Shown: positions 40,957 to 52,438, numbered from the stretch's first letter. The stretch: DNA of 64,000 bases from Blastocladiella emersonii ATCC 22665 (GCA_025594325.1 JANHCV010000004.1:2046001-2110000), one strand, 5' to 3'. Notes: generated by a model not told the origin, from the sequence alone. Translations and numbers: made by a program.

Positions 40957-40998
40957 TTAGACAGACCACGCATCACCACTCCCATCACCATCACCACC

Positions 40999-42801
40999 AT
41001 GCCTCGCCGCATCCCCACCACCAAGAAGCTCTCGGCGCTCGCCCTCGTCGCGGCGACGCTGTTCCTCCTCGCGGCTGCGCCCGCCCCTGCCGCGTCGCTC
41101 CCCGTGTCGCAGGACGTGCCGCTGCCCATGGCCCCGATCGCTGCGCAGCCGCTCCTCGACCTCGCTGCGGCGCACGCGCGCCCGTCCAACTCGGTCCCGG
41201 CCAAGCGCCAGCTCGGCGTCAACGCCGACGTCCCGCTCCCCGTCGCTCCGACCGAGCCGGCCCCCGCTCCTGCCCCGGCGCCGCCCGCCAAGGAGGAACC
41301 CCCCGTCCCTGTTGCCCCGCAGCCGGAGCCGCCCAAGGAGCCTGCCCCTGCTCCCGCCCCGCCCGCCAAGGAGGAGCCCCCGGTCCCGCAGCCGCCCAAG
41401 CAGGAGGAGCCTAAGCCCGAGCCGCCGAAGCAGCAGGAGCCTGCCCCGGCTCCCGCGCCCGCGCCTTCGAAGCCTGAGCCGAAGCCTGAGCCTGCTCCTG
41501 CTCCTGCCCCTGTCCCTGCTCCTGCACCGGAGCCTCAGGAGCCCGAGCCCCCGAAGCGCCCTGCTCCCGCGCCGGCCCCGCCCAAGCAGAAGGACCCCGA
41601 GCCGCCCGTCCCCGCTCCCCCGGCGCCCGCCCCGACGACGCAGCCGCCCGTCCCCGCGCCTCCCGCGCCGACGGCCTCGACGCAGCCCCCGGTTCCGACT
41701 CCGCCCGCGCAGACGGCAACTTCGTCGCAGCCGCCCGCCGCAACGCCTACGGACCAGGTCGGCCCGATCGACAACTCGAAGCCGTCGAAGCCGCCCGCGA
41801 TCCCGCCGCAGCAGCCCGAGCCGTCGAGCACGGCGATGTCGGATACAAGTACCGCCACGTCGACGACCACCGCCTCGGCTTCGGCGTCCGCGACGTCGAG
41901 CGCTGGTGCTTCGGCTACGACCTCGTCCGCTGCCTCGACGACGGCGACGACTACTTCGGCGGCCGCGACCAGCACCTCGACCTCGGCCGCCTCATCGTCG
42001 TCGACCACGTTCGACGCTTCCTCGTCGACTTCGGCCTCCTCGGCGACCTCCTTCTCGACGTCGTTCGGCGCCAGCACCTCGGCCACGGCCACGGTCCCGA
42101 CGCCGACGGCGCTCCCTGGCCGCCCGGCCGTCACGGTGATCCCGCCTCCGTCGGCTGCCCCCGCTCCTGCTCCGACCGCGTCGGCTTCGGCTACGACGAG
42201 TTCGGCTTCGACTGCTTCGGCGTCGAGTTCGGCGAGCCAGACCGCGTCCGCTACGGCCTCGGCGCCCGCTGCTGGCCGCCCGACGGTGACCCCGATCCGC
42301 GCCACGGTTCCCGCTTCCTCTTCGACGACGGCGGCGGCTTCGACCTCGGCTAGCGCTACGACCTCCGCCTCGGCTGCCCCGACTGCGACCGCGACTACGG
42401 CCGCGCCCGGCAAGCCGAACCCGACGGCCGCCCCGCAGCAGCCTCCCGCGTCGACCTCGACCTCCGCCGCCGCGGCCCCCGCGCCAGCTCCAACGCAGCC
42501 CGCGTACCGCAAGTCGGCCAAGGTCGGCATCAACCTCGGCATGTCGGGTTCCGGGTCGGGCAGCATGACGGGCGGCCTCGTGACGGGCATCGACGCGGAC
42601 GTGCCCGGCGTGACGTCGGGCGCCGAGGGCACGATCGGCGGGTCGATTGGCGGCCCGCTCACGCAAATGGTGTCGGGCGTCGCCAACACGGCGCTCAAGG
42701 GCGTCAACGCGGCGCTCGCGGCGCCCATGGCGATGGTCGAGCCCGTCGTGTCGACGGTGACCAAGCCGCTCGGGCTGTTCGGGCGCCCGACTCGCAAGTA
42801 A
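40999..42801 (+). CDS. secreted Pro/Ser/Thr-rich mucin-like wall protein
   Basis: The gene encodes 600 residues. A signal peptide is clear: basic start MPRRIPTTKK, hydrophobic core LSALALVAATLFLLAAAPAP, cleavage near AAS (about residue 33). Residues 85-290 are Pro/Ala/Glu/Lys repeats of the type PAPAPAPPAKEEPPVP. Residues 290-500 are Ser/Thr/Ala-rich, a dense O-glycosylation substrate. The last 100 residues are Gly/Val/Met-rich (NLGMSGSGSGSMTGGLVTGI, then PLTQMVSGVANTAL). QDVPLPMAPI and ADVPLPVAPT recur near the N-terminus, and IDADVPGV near the C-terminus. No GPI signal is visible. A role in wall or surface adhesion is inferred from composition. Confidence 0.82.
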   Translation: MPRRIPTTKKLSALALVAATLFLLAAAPAPAASLPVSQDVPLPMAPIAAQPLLDLAAAHARPSNSVPAKRQLGVNADVPLPVAPTEPAPAPAPAPPAKEEPPVPVAPQPEPPKEPAPAPAPPAKEEPPVPQPPKQEEPKPEPPKQQEPAPAPAPAPSKPEPKPEPAPAPAPVPAPAPEPQEPEPPKRPAPAPAPPKQKDPEPPVPAPPAPAPTTQPPVPAPPAPTASTQPPVPTPPAQTATSSQPPAATPTDQVGPIDNSKPSKPPAIPPQQPEPSSTAMSDTSTATSTTTASASASATSSAGASATTSSAASTTATTTSAAATSTSTSAASSSSTTFDASSSTSASSATSFSTSFGASTSATATVPTPTALPGRPAVTVIPPPSAAPAPAPTASASATTSSASTASASSSASQTASATASAPAAGRPTVTPIRATVPASSSTTAAASTSASATTSASAAPTATATTAAPGKPNPTAAPQQPPASTSTSAAAAPAPAPTQPAYRKSAKVGINLGMSGSGSGSMTGGLVTGIDADVPGVTSGAEGTIGGSIGGPLTQMVSGVANTALKGVNAALAAPMAMVEPVVSTVTKPLGLFGRPTRK

Positions 42802-43409
42802 GTTGAGATGGTGGTCTGTCTGTACAGCAGTGTAGAAAGAATACAGTTTTTGATTTATTGGTTGATTTGATTGTATGAACTATGATACAAAGAAATTGAC
42901 AACTGTGCCGAGGAGCTTAGCGCAACGGACACTGCAGACTACGCTGAGGTAGATAAATGTACACTGGGCGCTAACGAAGAGGTCATCCAGTGCAGAACAC
43001 TCGAGTAGCGGGTCTAAGACACACGGGAAAAGAGGCTGCCAGATGTACAGCAGTGTAGAAAGAATAGGTTGATTGATCGGATCATTGATGGAAGGCGTGG
43101 GCGAGCGAGTCGCAGTGACTGAGGATGCGTCAGGGACGGCGCACGCACGTGTGGCAGGGCAAGCCTCCTCGCGAGCGCGTCGCTCAAGCGGTTTTGGCGA
43201 GAAAGCGGGCGGTCCCACGGCCATCCCAAGCCGCCACACGCGCTTCCTTCTCCCCGTAGGCTTCCCCTGCGACGTAGCTGCAACGTATCAACGACCCGCT
43301 GCAACTGCGCGAATCTACCACCAGGCAACGTGAGTGCCCTCTGCTCACCCGCCCGCCCCGCGCACCCGTCCGTCCACGACTCACACGCCCTCCCTCGCGT
43401 AGCAGAACC
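42802..43409. other. intergenic with a 23-bp direct repeat
   Basis: TGTACAGCAGTGTAGAAAGA plus ATA occurs at 42821-42843 and again at 43044-43066. Both copies are followed by TTGATT-type sequence. The first directly follows the mucin-like stop codon. No gene is supported. Confidence 0.7.
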
Positions 43410-44631
43410 ATGTCGTCGACGACGCTCACCTTCTCGGCCGACCAACACGCGGCGCTGCGCAAGGCGTGGGCGACGGCGACGGTGGCGGACCTGCTCAAGG
43501 CGCACTGGAAGGCCGGGACCAAGGCGGTGGTGACGGTCAAGTCGTCGATGCCCGTCGAGGAGGCGTTCGACATCCTCGTGCAGAACAACATCAACGCGGC
43601 GCCCGTGTACGACGCGGACGCGGACGCGTACATTGGCATGGTGTCGATGCTCGACGTGGTCGAGTACGTGATGACGCTGGTGCGCGCCAACAAGGCCGTG
43701 TGGCAGGAGCTCGACGCCGAGCTCCCCTCGCCGACCCACGTCCAGGCCCAGGAGCCCGACCGGTCCGGGCTCGCCATCGCCGAGATCGTCCAGCGCATCC
43801 GCCAGGTCCGCCCGATCCCCGTTTCGTACATCTCGGACCTTGCCAAGCGCGACCCCTTCATGGCCCTCCCGCGCTCCGCCACCCTCGAGCACGCCATGGA
43901 CATCTTCTCCAAGGGCATCCACCGCATCGTCATCACCGAGGCCGACGACAAGGCCAACGTGCTCGTCGGCATCCTCACCCAGTCCGACATTGTCCGCTTC
44001 CTGTCCGAGCGCGAGAAGGAGGCCCCCTTCAACGACGTCCTCAAGATGCGCGTACGTTTTCTCTTCCTCGTCGTCGGGTCGCGTGTCCTGACGCGTCGCT
44101 CACTCCCACCCCGTCCGCTCTCCCGTAGCTCAACGACCTCAAGCTCTCCACCCCCAAGGAGATTGTCCTCGTCAAGGCCTTCCAGCCCGTCGTCGACGCC
44201 CTGCAGGCCATGCACACGAGCCGCGTCTCGTCCGTGGCCGTGGTCGACGCGACCGAGCGCCTGCTCGGCAACATCTCCGCGTCGGACGTCAAGGTACTTT
44301 GCTCCCCGCACCCCCACGGCCCTGATTATCGTACTAATGCCCTTTTTATGCGTAGCACATCATGCGGCACCTCCGGTACGGCATTTTGTTCGAAACTTGC
44401 TCGCAGTTCATTGGTGGGGTCAAAACACGCCAAATGCTGGACAACGCGGGCAAGGACACGGTGCCAGTTATCGAGATTGCCAAGGACGCTACCCTCTCCC
44501 GCGCTCTTCGCCTGATCGTCGTTACCAAGGTCCACCGGCTGTGGTGCGTCGAGCAGGACTCGCGGCTGCCGTCGTTCCAGGCCCCCGTCGCCGTCGTGTC
44601 GCTCACCGACATCCTGCGTGTGCTGCTGTAA
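43410..44631 (+). CDS. SNF4: AMPK/SNF1 gamma subunit (four CBS domains)
   Basis: Exons 43410-44051, 44129-44293 and 44356-44631 have introns of 77 and 62 bases (GTACGT..CCGTAG and GTACTT..GCGTAG). Phases close, giving 360 residues. The four CBS motifs can be followed: NNINAAPVYDADADAYIGMV, GIHRIVITEADDKANVLVGI, TSRVSSVAVVDATERLLGNI and KVHRLWCVEQDSRL with VAVVSLTDILRVLL. The gamma subunit binds AMP, ADP and ATP between CBS pairs and regulates the SNF1 kinase heterotrimer under carbon or energy stress. The length is close to yeast Snf4 and human PRKAG1. It is a conserved single-copy type gene with nothing missing. Confidence 0.93.
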
Positions 44632-44667
44632 GCCGCCGCCGCCGCGCAAGAGTTTGGGCCCGTGCCC

Positions 44668-44692
44668 TCGAGTTCGAGTTCGAGTTCGAGTT
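44668..44692. repeat. TCGAGT microsatellite
   Basis: Four tandem hexamers (TCGAGTTCGAGTTCGAGTTC) lie in the interval between the convergent SNF4 and TBCC stop codons. Confidence 0.9.
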
Positions 44693-44754
44693 CCCTTTGT
44701 GTTTTTGTTCTCGTTTGTGCTTTGATTTACAGCGATATCTATTGAAATACCTCT

Positions 44755-45939
44755 CTACGACGATTGCGCGGGCAGAGCCAGCAGCGCCGCGACCACCTCG
44801 TCCGACACGCTTTCGCGGTTGGCGAGCACCGCGTCCACGGCGCGCATCACGACGGCCTGCATCCCCTCGTCCTCGCGCGCGAGCCGCCAGTGCGGGCTCG
44901 GCGCGTCGGCGACCAGCCAGTGGAAGTCCTTGACGCACGCGGCGCGGTCCGGGTGCGCGGCGATCACTTGGATCCCCGGCACTTTGGGCGTCTCGGCGAA
45001 CGGGACCACCACCACGCCGTCGCAGTCCTCGATGATCGGGTCCGCCACCGCGCGTACCGCAATCACCACGTTGTGCGCGTGGTGCACGCGCAGCTGCCGG
45101 CACCCCGCGAGGACCAGGACCGAGTCCCGCAGGCCGTCGACTAGCACGCTGCCGTCGATGGTCGCGGCGATGATGACGGCGGAGTTGGTGATGGACGAGA
45201 TGTGCGCCGCGCGTAGCGTCACGTCGCTGTCGTTGCTCGTCACGACGGCGACGGCTGAGCGAGAGGTGAGGCCGCGCACATGTACGTCCGCGGACGGCGT
45301 CGCGATCGACACCACGCGCGACGTGCCGGCGGGCAGGTCGCGCACCACGACTGTTGACGGGTCGGCGTCCGCGGCGGCGGTCGCGGCGGCGGCGGATGCA
45401 GAGGACGCAGCGGGGGTTGCAGTGGCGGCAGCCGATGCGGCGGCGGAGGCCACGACGGACGCGGTTGTGCCGAGCTTGGCGCGCGACTTGAACGCAAACT
45501 TTTTCGTCGCGCGCGCCGAGCTCCGTGCCGCCTCGATGCGCGCGAACATGGTGCGGAGGCCCTATGCCGCACACGCCGAGTCAGTTATCGCGCTGTTACA
45601 CGGCGGTGGCGTGGGAGCAGCGTACGGTCATGTACTTTGCCTGGTCGTACGACGGCAGGTACAGCCCCGCGGCCTCGTTGACCTGCTTCTCGAGCGCGAC
45701 GGCGTCGCGGTGCACGGCATCGAGGAACGGCGTGAACTCGGACGACGTGGACGCGGGTGCCGCGGTCAGGCGCGACGTCAGGTCTAGCGTAGTGAGGCGG
45801 GACGGCGTCGTCAGGGGGCGACGGAGAAGAAGGGTGGCGCGTAGGGACAGGCACACTCACCGGCGTGCTTGGCCGCGTAGAGGTCGGCAAACTGCTTGGA
45901 GAGCTCGACGGCCGACATGTTCGGCGAGTGGACATTCAT
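44755..45939 (-). CDS. TBCC: tubulin-binding cofactor C
   Basis: Exons 45939-45861, 45783-45626 and 45561-44755 have introns of 77 and 64 bases. Phases close, giving 347 residues, the size of human TBCC. The N-terminal helical region contains FLDAVHRDAVALEKQVNEA, and exon 3 has KKFAFKSRAK, the family K-F-x-F motif. The C-terminal TBCC/CARP beta-helix contains SVLVDGLRDSVLVLAGCRQL, RVHHAHNVVIAVRA and PIIEDCDGVVVVPF. The arginine in CRQLR corresponds to the arginine finger that triggers GTP hydrolysis on beta-tubulin in the cofactor C/D/E complex. It is convergent with SNF4. Confidence 0.92.
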
Positions 45940-46194
45940 GCGCTAGCGTTTCTGGGGGAGAGAGGGGGGACTGATCTTCCGCGGCGGCGGCGCTCTCAAG
46001 GGGAGAAGAAGCGGTCAGCTGATGCGCCCGCGCCGTCGCGTCGTTCACGTCGCTGTGGCGCTCTCTCCTCTCCTTAATCGTTATCGACCGATCCGCTCGC
46101 CGAGTCGACACACCCACTCCCTGCAACGCATCAACTGCCTTCGCGGCACCCAAGAGTCGCTGGCCGACCGACCCACCCACCCCCACTGTCAACC

Positions 46195-47123
46195 ATGCCG
46201 AGCGCCCTCGTCCTCAGCCCGCCGCTCGTCCACGTCCCGCGGTCGCCGGGCACCCAGGTCCCGCTCGCGCTCGCCCTCCCGCTCGTCGAGTCGACCGCCG
46301 ACAAGCACCGCGCGCTGTGGGTCGAGCTGTTCCGCCACGTCGCCCTGCTCGAAATGTGTCTCGCCAAGGAGGTCCAGCTGGCTGCTGCGGGGCCGAACGC
46401 GGTACGACTGAGCTCGAGTGTCTTGCGGGTTGCCTTGTTGACCCCACAAGACTGTGTGTGTATAGTCGGCCGACGCCCTCAAGGTCAACGGCGACAAGAT
46501 CGCGCAGCTCCGCGAGAAGCTCGACACGCTCGCGCTCACGTCGGCGCGCCTGCTCGACGGCGCGCCCAGCGTGCGCGACGCCTTTGTCTTCCACGGGTTC
46601 GCGGACGTGTTCCCGCTCTTCACGTCCGGTAACACCAGCGCGGCGGCGGGCAAGTTCGACCTGCGCTCCAGCACGGTCCTCAACCAAGTTGTCTCCATGG
46701 CGCTCCAGCTCCGCAACGACGTGGCGCTCCCGAACCACAAGTACATGGCCCACCAGATCGCCCTGCTCTACGTGCGTCGTTTGCGCGACACTCTGTGCAG
46801 CCGGATTGCTGATTCGACTTGCGCGTGTAGCAATCGCTCACGTCGTCGCGCGAGGACCTCCGCAAGTACCGCGCCCAGATCGAGGGCCAGTTTGACGCGT
46901 TCAAGGCTGCGTGCAGCGCCCAGGTCCCCGAGCCGCAGCTCCTTCCCGAGCAGCGCCAGTGGTACGCTCTCGCCGTGATCCTCGCGTACCGAGCTCTTGT
47001 ACTGACTCCAGCGGTCGCACAAGGCTCACGTCCCTCACCACCGATATCCTTACCGAGGCCCTGTTCACGGGCCGCAACATTGTCCCCTCGCAGCGCGCCG
47101 TCGAGTTCCTGCGCAGCTTGTAA
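46195..47123 (+). CDS. conserved-looking coiled-coil protein, four exons
   Basis: Exons 46195-46401, 46466-46771, 46831-46961 and 47012-47123 have introns of 64, 59 and 50 bases. All begin GT, end AG and keep phase, giving 251 residues. The protein is mostly helical with heptad-like segments (ALKVNGDKIAQLREKLDTLA and SLTSSREDLRKYRAQIEGQF). It ends in a compact helical block (LTSLTTDILTEALFTGRNIV and SQRAVEFLRSL). Size and shape recall small kinetochore or tethering-complex subunits, but I cannot name the family. The clean intron structure and housekeeping surroundings make it a real gene. Confidence 0.75.
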
Positions 47124-47297
47124 TACACGCTCTCACCTTCCCCTTCTGCTCTCGCTCGTGTCTCTCCTGGATCGGCGAACCATCCGTGCAACTCCGCGAA
47201 GCCGGTGAGGAGTTGTGTCAGGGGACGCTCGCTCGACTCGCCATGGTGTCGACGGTGACGCAGCTGCTTCTCCTCCCGTCAATGAAACACCGCCGTC

Positions 47298-48553
47298 ATG
47301 TCAAGCCCGCCAGCCTCGCCCATCACGCACTGGACCAGCGAGAAGCAGTGTCCGCTGCTCAACAACTACCGCCCGATCCGCGTCGTTGGCCGCGGCGCGC
47401 ACGGGTACTTTGCTCCGCGACCATGACCATCACCTCTGTACCGCCACCACTCACCCCCTCCCCGTCGTGTAGAATCGCAACGCTCGCCGAACCCGTCGCC
47501 TCGCCGTCAACCACGGTCGTCGTGAAACAGGTCTTCACCGAGACCGGGCCCGATGCCGCCGACCACGGGGGAAGCAGCGAGAGCATGTCGCCGAGCGACC
47601 AGGCCAAGGCCGAGGTCCAGATCCTCGCCATGCTGCAGCACCCGAACATCATCCGGTTCCTCGACAGCGCGTCCTACTACTCGGACCACGACGCCCAAGG
47701 CCGACGCGCCCCGCAGCAGTGCTGGGTGCTCGTCATGGAGCACGCGAATGGTCCGTTGGAGAGGGAGGGGTGGCAACGACGCGCGGCGCTGACGATGGCC
47801 AGCGGGTGTAGGCGGCAACCTGCACGAGTTTCTCAAGTCGCAGGCGCCCACAGGGCTCGACGCGCTGGTTCGTCGTCATCGTTGGCCGTGGCCGTGGCCA
47901 CCACTGACTTGCGCGCGTGCGTGTAGACGGTCCAGTCGTTCACGGGCCAGCTCGTCCTGGCGCTGCACTACATCCACTCGCAGCACATTCTGCACCGCGA
48001 CCTCAAGTCGCACAACGTGCTGCTTCACCGCCGCCCGCGGCCGCCTCCCACTGATGAAGCCGCGCCGGCGTGGCACGCGTCGCAGTGGACGCTCAAGCTC
48101 GCCGACTTTGGCATCGCCAAGCTGTTCATCGGGTCGGCCGTGTCCACGTCCACCGTGATTGGGACGCCCAACTACCTCTCGCCCGAACTGTGCCAGGGCG
48201 AGCCGTACGACGAGAAGGCGGATATCTGGGCCCTCGGGTGTATCCTGTTCGAGCTCGCGACGGCGGGGGAGATGATGTTTGACGCGCCGGTACGCTTTCC
48301 ACCGTGATCAGCCGCCGTCGCCTCCCTGCTCACACCGCGGCGTGGCGTGTAGAACCTGCTCGCCCTGACGCGCAAGATCACGGAACGCATCCCGACGCGC
48401 GCGGTCCCGGACTCGGCGCTGCCGGTCCTGCACTCGCTGATCCCGCAGCTGACGGCGCTCGACCGCGCGCGCCGGCTCAGCGTCGCGGCCATCGTCGACC
48501 TGCCCGAGTTCCAGCCGTGTCTCGTCGCCGCGTCCATGCACTCGGTCGTCTAA
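47298..48553 (+). CDS. NEK-family serine/threonine protein kinase
   Basis: Exons 47298-47404, 47473-47750, 47812-47867, 47927-48289 and 48353-48553 have introns of 68, 61, 60 and 63 bases. Phases close, giving 334 residues, essentially the kinase domain alone. The motifs are a glycine loop GRGAHG split by intron 1, VVVKQV (K54), MEHANGGNLHEFLK at the hinge, HRDLKSHNVLL (D172), DFGIAK (207-209) and GTPNYLSPELC in the P+1 loop. These features are of the NEK8/NEK9 type. A roughly 20-residue proline-rich insertion separates HRDLKSHN from DFG. NEK kinases act in centrosome and cilium function, apt for a zoosporic fungus. Confidence 0.92.
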
Positions 48554-48580
48554 CGCTGCAATGAAATATATTCCGTCATC

Positions 48581-50780
48581 TCAAAGCCGCACAACGTCCA
48601 CGCGCACGCGACAGTGCGCCGCGTGGTACACGAAATCGCCCGCCTCATCGCCCCCATCAGCCGCGGCGGCGGCAACGACCGCGCTGAGCGTGCCGGGCGG
48701 GAACGGGTGCAACGTGATCCACGCGACGGTCCCGCCGCCGACGCCGCGCGCGGCGTGGCCCGGGTTGACGACGAGCGACACGGGGTCGTCAAGGTTCGTC
48801 CCGCCGGCCTCGCCGAGCGGGAGCGGTTTCGCGGCGATGCGCAGCTGCGACGGCAGGATCACGAGGTCGGGCGCCGCCTGTAGCTCGAGCTGGCCGAGCT
48901 GCGAGTACTCGACGGCGGGCGCGGACTCGGGCGGCGGGAACAGCGGGTAGAAGGACCGCTGCTCCAGCACCCCGCGCACCGCGCGCATCGCGCGGTCCGT
49001 CCCGACGTGCGGCGGCGGCGCCGCGGCCGTCGTCCACTCGGCGCCCGCGAGCTCCAGCACCGTGTCGCGCGCCGCCACGCCGACGACCAGCTCGTGCCAC
49101 GAGAACTGGACCGGGTTCGGGAGCATGGTGAGCGCGCCCGCCGCTGTCGTCCCCAAAAGTGAGGAGGGGAACGCCGGCTGCGGGAACGTGCAGTACGGGT
49201 GCACCATGTCGTACGGCGAGAGGACGAGGACGATCTCGCACGCCTTGGCGGCCGCCACGCGGGCCAGCGGGTCCGCCACGCGGTGACGGAACAGGTCCTC
49301 GGGCAGCAGGTCCACGTCGCCCGACTGGATCAGCGGGTGCCGGTCGTCGACGAACGGGCCCAGCAGCACCACGGCCTCGGGCGCGTGCGTCTCGATCAGG
49401 TGCACCAGCTCCTGCAGCGGCGCGTAGTCGAGGTTGTCCGACGTCGTGTACGGACCCGCCGCGACTAGCAGCCCGTGCGGCTTCTGCGGCTGCGCCAGGA
49501 GCGCCGACGCACGTGTCGTTGGCGGGTCGGGCAGCGGGAGCTACTCGCGCGTACGTCGAGTGAGAAGCCGTGTCGTGCACTCCCAATTCGGGATAACGTA
49601 CGTGATGGATCTTCTGCACGTGGAACGCGTACCCCTCGGGGTTGGTCCCCTCGACGACAATCACCTGGCCGGGGAACAGCGAGTGGAACGGGAGCGCCGG
49701 GTCGAGGACAAGCTTGACGCGCACACCGTTGAACTTGCGCGCGCACTCGAACACCAGGTTGTCGTGGGCAAACTTGCGCGCGTCCTCGAGCACCAGGCGG
49801 CCCAGCGCAAACACGGTGGTCTGCGACGCGTACCCCGGGTTCGTGAACTCGTCCACGTCCGGCAGCGCCTCCCGGAACCGCTGCTCGAACACGTACAGGT
49901 AGTCCTCCATCACTACGAGTCCGAGTGTGAGTGGTACGATGTCGGGGTGGCAAAGCGGAAAGCCGTACTCTCGCCCAACTCGCCGACCTTGTCGTACATG
50001 TACTTGTACGGCTGAATGTCCTGGTTGTCGATGAGCGCGATCCGCCGCGCCTTGGCCGCGTCCGCGTGCAGGTTCGTCGTCGCGCACGACGCCAGGTGCG
50101 CGTTGTACGTCACCTCGACCTTGCCCTTGTTCTGCCGGTCAGCGAACTTGGTCCCCGTGCGGCCCGTCGCGGGCGTCGACGGAACGCCCTGCGACTGGCC
50201 GGGTGTCATGGGCACCTGCGACATTTGCGCCATCCTACACGCGGAGCGGCGCGGCACGGTCAGCCCGCGGACTCAGCGGGCGACGGGCAAAATGCGTACA
50301 GCTGGGTCAGCGACGCTTCGTTGTGCACGACGCGGTTCGGCGCCATGGGCACCGGCGGTCCCACCGGCGTCGCGGCAACGGGCACAGCGCGGGGACCCGT
50401 CCGGTTCGCAGTCGCGGGCGTTGCGGGCGGAGCCGGGCGCGGCGTGGATGGCGGAGCCGCGGCGGCGGCCGCGATCGCCTTGCGGTTGAACTCGGCCAGG
50501 ATCGAGCCGCGCAGCTCGTCGAGGTGCTCACTCGTGAGCGTGTCGAGCGACCGGTTCACTGCGTACGCCTCCCACTTGTTGAAAAAGTCCTCGGCCGTCA
50601 GCTGGTACATCTGGCAGATGTGTGCGCCTAGGAGGGTGATGGGTCAGGTCAGGTGGTGGGGGAGGGACGGCAGGCGGGGCCTAGGGTACATTCGCCGAGC
50701 AGGGCGTCCGGGATCGGGCCCAGCAGCCGCTTCAGCTTGGTCTCGAGGACCTTGACGGCCGTGGTTACATCCGACTGCAT
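48581..50780 (-). CDS. POLA2: DNA polymerase alpha subunit B (primase complex)
   Basis: Exons 50780-50690, 50627-50300, 50234-49969, 49912-49602 and 49540-48581 have introns of 62, 65, 56 and 61 bases. All are GT..AG and close in phase, giving 651 residues. The small N-terminal helical domain is followed by a Pro/Ala linker and an OB-fold region (VFALGRLVLEDARKF). The inactive calcineurin-like phosphodiesterase domain carries LLVAAGPYTTSDNLDYAPLQ, HLIETHAPEAVVLLGPFVDD and ELVVGVAARDTVLELAGAEW. This subunit tethers the catalytic polymerase to primase and the replisome. Its stop lies 27 bases from the stop of the convergent kinase gene, so their 3' ends must overlap. Confidence 0.95.
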
Positions 50781-51365
50781 GGTGTGTGCTACTCTAGAGG
50801 AGCCGCGTTCTTGAGGCGAGGGAGAGAAGGGAAGCGGGCCGCCCGTCGCGTCTCGCACGGGTGAGATCGCCCTCGCTTCGCATCACGTGGCGGACCACAT
50901 GATTGTTCGACGCGTCTCGCATGTCTCCGCCGCGGCACCATGGCTGCAGCACAGTAAGTACGGAGCAGCTCGATCGCAATGGGCGTGTTCTGTAGTTGCA
51001 GGAGCTTCAAGTACGGTTCCGGGGCTTTGCGAGTTGAAAAGTTGACGCGCGCGCAAGGGCGATTGCTTCAGCGGAACAAGTGACTCCGGGTTGGGACGTA
51101 CACGATCGAGTTGAGACTGTCCCTCGACCGTGAGTGGCGGCGAGCTACCAGCATACTGCCAGAACTGGCTGCCGCTCGAAACTTTCTCCCGATGCCGCGC
51201 GAGAACTTCCTTCGCCGTGCCATCCGACGCAAACGGCTTCCGGGGTCAAATCAAGGACAAGAGAGTATATTGAAGAGAAAATAAAGGCTAAGGCGCGACG
51301 TGGCGGTGATTTGGACCGGCACGCTTGCGGGTCATTCGGAACTAGAACCAGCTCCGCCGAGCATG
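50781..51365. other. intergenic, no feature seen
   Basis: This interval lies between the POLA2 start and the SUMO-like gene stop. Short frames only, no repeat or RNA gene identified. It should contain the POLA2 promoter. Confidence 0.4.
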
Positions 51366-52021
51366 TCAATAACTTACGTAAATCTCATCCATGTTGCGGA
51401 TTCCGAGCTGAAGTGGATCGTTAGCGCCTAAATCGTGGATCGGTGCAAGATGTTGAGATTAGACGGACCTGCTTCAGCGACTTGTCGCTATCGTCAGGAA
51501 TACATTTCGCTTCCTTTGTAATGAATCTGATCTTCGTCATGGGGTTGTAGAACGATACATTGAGATGCTCGCACACAACTGTGGCAAGCTTACGGAACGC
51601 TGTGTCTTCCTTGGTCGTCACTCCTGAGTGCGTAAAGCAAGTGAGCGTGACAGACCAACAGCCTAAAGAAAATAGCTTGCTACGCACGAAACTTGAGCCC
51701 AGTGGCCATTCGAAACTTCACGGTCACGTCGCCGTTGCGGGGTCGTGAGCTGGCCTCCTCGGCCTCGAGCTCCGCCCACAGCGGGTCGTCTTTCACCGAC
51801 TTGACAAGATGGCGCAACACGGCCGTGTCTTGATCATTTTCCAAGATTGGCTTGATTGAGGAGAGAAGATCCCCTTGTTTGCGAAGGACAGCTGCTTGAT
51901 GACTCAAGGCGCCGCGGAGAATGTCGTTGTCGCGCTGGCATAGACGAACAGCTTGTGATAGTTCCGCGCATGTCTCTTCGAGACGGGCGATGCGTTCATC
52001 TGTTTGCATAGAGTCCGTCAT
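51366..52021 (-). CDS. coiled coil plus SUMO-fold protein, copy 1
   Basis: Exons 52021-51688, 51623-51469 and 51407-51366 have introns of 64 and 61 bases. Phases close, giving 176 residues. An N-terminal coiled coil (DERIARLEETCAELSQAVRL and LRKQGDLLSSIKPILENDQD) precedes a ubiquitin-like fold: VTVKFRMATGLKFRV, TAFRKLATVVCEHL, KIRFITKEAKCIPDDS and LGIRNMDEIYVSY. The pattern follows SUMO/Rad60-SLD (strand, TPF.KL helix, RF..eG.ri, LgmeD.D.I.v). The protein stops directly after the last strand with no diglycine, so it should not be conjugated like SUMO. Exon 2 is exactly 155 bases, as in copy 2. The assignment rests on pattern, not a search. Confidence 0.72.
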
Positions 52022-52222
52022 GACTTGGAAGTTGATGGCGAGCCCCAAGGAGAGGAGCAAGTAGAGCAGAGCTGGTGGTCGGGCGGTGCGTTTCCAAACG
52101 GGATCGCTGTGGCATCACGTGGCAGCTCACATGATTGTTCGGCGCGTTTTTCACTCGTCCCGGTGAGGACCCAAACGCTTGGACAGGCTCCGATTTAAAC
52201 GCACGCAGAGCGGGGAACCGTA

Positions 52223-52438
52223 TGTTGATGCCGACAGAAGGAGGCGGGAGACAAGTAGTCAGGGATGTCTATTCCTGCCTTCGGCCCCGAACCCAAGACG
52301 GGGAGAGGGGAGAATGGATAACAAAGCAGGGCGCGCCGCAGCGGGGTGCGGCGGCGCGGGAGCGAGGGATTGCGGGCGGCTCACGCGAGATCAGATGATT
52401 GATCACCGCGGTCGTGGCCACATGAACGACACGCAACA
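52223..52438 (-). repeat. 3' LTR of the chromovirus
   Basis: This 216-bp LTR differs from the partner at 57387-57602 by a single base. The pol stop codon (TGA, complement of 52439-52441) directly abuts it. Confidence 0.95.

Larger units (their letters stand above)
40219..40998. other. intergenic region upstream of the mucin-like gene
   Basis: No gene is supported in these 780 bases. They contain a hexanucleotide microsatellite and a TATA box (listed separately). A second TATA-like CGTATAAGTA lies near 40833. Confidence 0.5.
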
